From contig ADNK01002131.1 of NCBI GenBank assembly GCA_000320545.1, positions 1 through 64,000 on the forward strand: DNA of 64,000 nucleotides. Reading direction: 5' to 3'. The translations under genes and the position numbers were made by a program. The stretch's first letter is position 1; every line of letters begins with the position of its first letter. The stretch comes from Bigelowiella natans CCMP2755. Lineage: Eukaryota; Cercozoa; Chlorarachniophyceae. This document shows, one piece after another, positions 61,136 to 64,000 of the stretch. The notes under the pieces were generated by a model, which was not told where the DNA came from, made no database searches, and saw nothing but the letters and a program-made list of their open reading frames with translations.

Positions 61136-61705
61136 TCATTTGAATTTCATGATGCAATGTGCACAGAGGTTGATGTCAAGCGTGATGAGGACAAATTGTT
61201 CAGAATTTGCATCTGCACTTTCAGTTTGCCATCTGTCATCAAAAACTCTCCCAAGATCCATGGCCTTCTCTTTTGTCATGATTTCTTTTGTCGCAAAGAG
61301 ACAAACCATGGTCTCATGTCCATTGTCCTCATCATCGTGTTCAAAACATGGTTCGCATGTCTTTTTTTTGAATCTCCGTGATTGAGCTTCAGATGAAGAT
61401 TTGTGAGTCTGGGCATGATGCAAATGCTTCTCGAGTTCATCAGGTAGCACATGCTTGATCTCTTCTTCTTTGGTGGTGTTTTCAGTTGATCCAGATCCTT
61501 TCAGCACAGGCCTCACCGGCGCTTGTGTACGAAGCCTTTTGCGACGGACCTCTTCTGCAAATTGGTCAATGGTTTTGTTCTCTTCCTCGTCCTCACTGTC
61601 ACTGTCATCACTGCTCGCAAGGTCGATCACAGTTTTTTCTTCAATTTTCCACGGCGGGCAAACGTCTGGAACTTGGCAGGCTTTTCTTTTCCTGGACATT
61701 GGCAT
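61136..61705 (-). CDS. Hypothetical acidic nuclear-type protein (189 aa)
   Basis: Single open frame with no recognised domain. The N-terminus is basic (MPMSRKRKACQ), followed by EKTVIDLASSDDSDSEDEEE. A V-I-D-L core next to acidic and Ser residues is the classic SUMO-interaction motif plus CK2-type sites. A basic RRKRLRTQ follows. The end is Cys/His-containing but irregular. Composition differs from the surrounding palindromic-word spacer, which favours a real gene; no splice evidence was found. The stop lies in repeat-like sequence, so the C-terminus may be wrong. Confidence 0.5.
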   Translation of the reverse strand: MPMSRKRKACQVPDVCPPWKIEEKTVIDLASSDDSDSEDEEENKTIDQFAEEVRRKRLRTQAPVRPVLKGSGSTENTTKEEEIKHVLPDELEKHLHHAQTHKSSSEAQSRRFKKKTCEPCFEHDDEDNGHETMVCLFATKEIMTKEKAMDLGRVFDDRWQTESADANSEQFVLITLDINLCAHCIMKFK

Positions 61706-61799
61706 GTTTTAGAGGTTGGTTGGGCAGGTGAGGGGTTTGAGTTGTGAGGACTTTGGTTGAAGAGGAAGTGAGGGGCCGAGCCTTGGATTTCAACAGAAC

Positions 61800-62025
61800 A
61801 AACCACGTGGCCTTTGACCAGTGTTCTCAATGTGCCACGTGGTGGACCCCGGCAAAGCCATGTGGTGCACTCACCTGGACTTCTCAATGAGCCACGTGGC
61901 TGACCCAGGAAATGCCATGTGGTACACTCACTTTGACTTCTCTGTGAGCCACGTGGCTGACCCAGGAAAAGCCATGTAGACACGTCAAAAATGAGCCCAA
62001 TGCAAAGCCACGTGGCCTGCATCAG
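61800..62025. repeat. Tandem repeat of about 58 bp built around CCACGTGG
   Basis: Imperfect units containing GCCACGTGG, CTGACCCAGG and GCCATGTGG recur at least three times. CCACGTGG is a perfect palindrome containing the CACGTG G-box/E-box. On the minus strand the units read as repeated TTW-LFLGQPRGSLRS-like peptides, probably fortuitous. Confidence 0.8.
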
Positions 62026-62133
62026 GAGCGACATTGGATGGAAGCACGCTGATGATTTCTTGACTACACTGAGTGACGCAGCGACGCGCGATTGATGCCA
62101 AACCATTGAATGTTGCGCCAAGACAATGCAGCG

Positions 62134-62559
62134 TCATTCAAAGCTGTGCTGCGCAGCGCTGCGCTGCAATGTGGCATGTGCTTGCCATGGGCATGAAGTG
62201 CAAAAGAAAATGAGCGTGATGAACAGCACAACGTTTTGCGCAAACCCAACATTTTTCAGTCCATTTGTTTGCAAATTGTCAATTCGAACTCCCGTTACAG
62301 GCCATCCCGTCAACCCAGAGTCACCATCAACTTCGAGCATTTTTCTCAAACGAATCTGTCTCTTTGTTTGCAACTGTTCCCGCCGTTTTTTCTCTGCTGC
62401 GTCTTCTTGAGGGGGGGGAGGGAGGGGGGCATCCTCATCTTCCTCTTTTCCCTCCTTGTCTTCACCCCCTTCTTCCTCCTCATCATCCTCTTTTTCTTCC
62501 TCCATGTCTTGAGGGGGGGGAGGGAGGGGGGCCTCCTCATCATCCTCTTTTTCTGACAA
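62134..62559 (-). CDS. Hypothetical acidic protein with Pro-rich repeats; possible first exon
   Basis: Starts MSEKEDDEEAPLPPPPQD, and the acidic/APLPPPPQ block is repeated once. This is followed by a basic stretch KKRREQLQTKRQIRLRKML and GWPVTGVRIDN. The repeat is visible in DNA as two AGGGGGGGGAGGGAGGGGGG tracts about 102 bp apart. The last 40 codons (from about VVLFITLIFF) look non-coding, so a splice donor probably lies near KNVG. No family recognised. Confidence 0.45.
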   Translation of the reverse strand: MSEKEDDEEAPLPPPPQDMEEEKEDDEEEEGGEDKEGKEEDEDAPLPPPPQEDAAEKKRREQLQTKRQIRLRKMLEVDGDSGLTGWPVTGVRIDNLQTNGLKNVGFAQNVVLFITLIFFCTSCPWQAHATLQRSAAQHSFE

Positions 62560-63241
62560 TGCAGAACATCCGTTTAATTAGCGGACACTTGTTATAGACA
62601 CGTAATACCACATATGTACTGTACATGATATTACTATGTCCATCATTGTATGCAACTTGACTCTTGTATTCATGTATCCCTTTTCCCCTTATGAATAATG
62701 AATAAAGCATTGTCCAAATTTATATGGTGCCAGGCAGAAGAACATGGGAGACAGGGCAACAAATATAGCGCGTAGACTCGCTCGCATGGCGCATTGATAC
62801 AACCAACAATGATGATGAGCATTGCGCTGCATCATTTTGCATGTATGTCTAAAATGCTTCTTATTTCAAATTGGAAAAGTTGCTACTACCTAGGAGACAA
62901 AACTATATAGGAGATTTATAATACAAAAACATAAGCATGGTCGAGATGCCGCATGGTCCTGCACATATACACGTGTCGCCTTACACCATTCGTTTGGCTG
63001 TACAGCACGTAGTGGTGCGCTGGCCCCACTATCTGCCTAGCTTTTTTCTAATTTACTCTCACATTTAGCAGGTTCTGCCTCTCCTGTAAGGTGGCGCGCA
63101 AGGTAGTCGCATGTAATTTGTGCGAATTTTGCATTTTCTGTTTCATAGCGCATTTTCCCTCCAGGAAGTGCCCGGATGGCCCTGCCGTTCAGTGATTGAA
63201 CCTTATCAGAAGTGCTCGTGATAAATTTACCCTCCCGAATT

Positions 63242-63275
<34 letters not shown>

Positions 63276-63481
63276 ATTTACAAAACTTTATAAAAAGAGA
63301 ACCCCCAATCCCTCCAAAAGACCCCTATAAAACATAAGTATAATATAATGTAATATGATACAGCATAATGATATAGTCGCATAATGCTGTCGCATAGGCT
63401 TGCACACTATACCGCCATTGGCGGTTATTATAAATTTATTATCATGCCTCACACATCACACATCGCAATGCAACTGCAATC
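62560..63481. other. Intergenic region with (TA)n
   Basis: No gene seen. It is AT-rich, with a (TA)n at about 63243-63273 and an AATAAA at 62701. It separates the acidic ORF from the mucin-like membrane gene. Confidence 0.55.
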
Positions 63482-64000
63482 TCATTTTTCCTTATTGTGG
63501 CCCCAAGCAACCATGGATGATCGCATGGATGATCGCATGTCTGTCATCTCGGCACTAGATGCCAACGGCAAGCTTCCGGCACTAGATGCTGCGACCTCAT
63601 GGACGGCGCCATGAATCCGCTTTCGTCGGGACGCTAGCCAAAACCAGAGTGCTAAGCAAGCAGCAGTGCCCACCAGGAGAGTGACAATGATGATGACTAG
63701 GCCGCTGCTATCGGCGCTTGCTCCTTTGGCTTCTTGCACATTATCATGCACTACAGCGACAGGAGAAGAAGGCGAAGTAGTGCCTGGATGAGCAGTAGGA
63801 GACCCTGTAGGAAGCAATGTAGGCGCTAGTGACCTGGACGAAGGCGACGTGGTCGGTGAGGCTGTAGGGAGCGACGTGGTCGGTGATGCGGTGGTAGGGA
63901 GAGTCGGCGCAAGGGTGGCAGGCGAGACACTAGGATTTGCAGTCAATGGATGCGCTGTGGCTGGGTTCAGCGTAGGATTCAGTGTCGCGGGGCAGACTGT
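63482..64000 (-). CDS. Partial type I membrane protein with Ser/Thr/Pro-rich stalk (3' end only)
   Basis: The frame is open to the window edge, so the N-terminal part lies beyond 64000. The visible part has a mucin-like stalk with TSPT/TASPTTS-type repeats, a hydrophobic segment LVIIIVTLLVGTAACLALWF, a stop-transfer RRKR, and a short cytoplasmic tail ending MRSSMRSSMVAWGHNKEK. It is probably a plasma-membrane or secretory-pathway glycoprotein; the extracellular domain is unknown. The tail repeat MRSS reflects a duplicated GATGATCGCATG in DNA. Confidence 0.75.
   Translation of the reverse strand, partial: TVCPATLNPTLNPATAHPLTANPSVSPATLAPTLPTTASPTTSLPTASPTTSPSSRSLAPTLLPTGSPTAHPGTTSPSSPVAVVHDNVQEAKGASADSSGLVIIIVTLLVGTAACLALWFWLASRRKRIHGAVHEVAASSAGSLPLASSAEMTDMRSSMRSSMVAWGHNKEK

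Noticed and set aside
61627-62121. 164-aa minus-strand ORF with repeated FLGQPRG peptides
   Set aside because: The peptide repeat simply mirrors the DNA tandem repeat, and the frame overlaps the better candidate ORF at 61136-61705.

Overview
This is a stretch of nuclear DNA from a eukaryote, most likely a protist or microalga; I could not resolve the lineage. Genes are split by many short GT-AG introns (about 55 to 300 nt, phases consistent across almost every junction I traced), a few exons are only 19-48 nt, and introns and spacers are full of (GA)n, (CA)n, (TA)n and (GTA)n microsatellites. There are no operons or CRISPR arrays, and I saw no rRNA or tRNA genes. Exon models below were built by hand from reading frame, splice-site phase and family motifs. 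Borders supported by phase and homology are reliable; first exons are often not.

Layout: an alpha/beta hydrolase on the minus strand (about 0.6-3.8 kb) is divergent from a complete 16-exon mitochondrial cysteine desulfurase NFS1 (4.56-8.51 kb, 454 aa). After a 2.5-kb spacer comes the dominant gene: a giant HECT-type E3 ubiquitin ligase of about 7,400 residues (11.0-35.8 kb, at least 17 exons, one of 9.4 kb). It carries a ZZ-like finger, two RanBP2 fingers, UBA-like segments, a CUB-like fold, SPRY, a discoidin-like fold and a C-terminal HECT. A coiled-coil gene on the minus strand (36.3-38.8 kb) is followed by two multi-pass membrane protein genes on the plus strand (39.2-40.2 and 42.8-44.1 kb), a membrane-anchored sulfotransferase on minus (44.8-47.1 kb), a C2H2 zinc-finger gene on minus (49.1-50.8 kb) and a PHD/Tudor-like chromatin reader on plus (52.0-59.1 kb). 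The last 5 kb hold two weak acidic ORFs, tandem repeats, and the 3' end of a mucin-like type I membrane protein that runs out of the window.

The genes do not form one pathway. The most unusual items are the giant ligase, with a duplicated roughly 60-residue domain I cannot name; a 133-bp copy of a membrane-protein intron/exon junction 9.3 kb away; a helical insertion in the hydrolase; a LysM-like segment in the PHD/Tudor protein; and spacers enriched in palindromic words (TGCA, CATG, CTAG, CACGTG).
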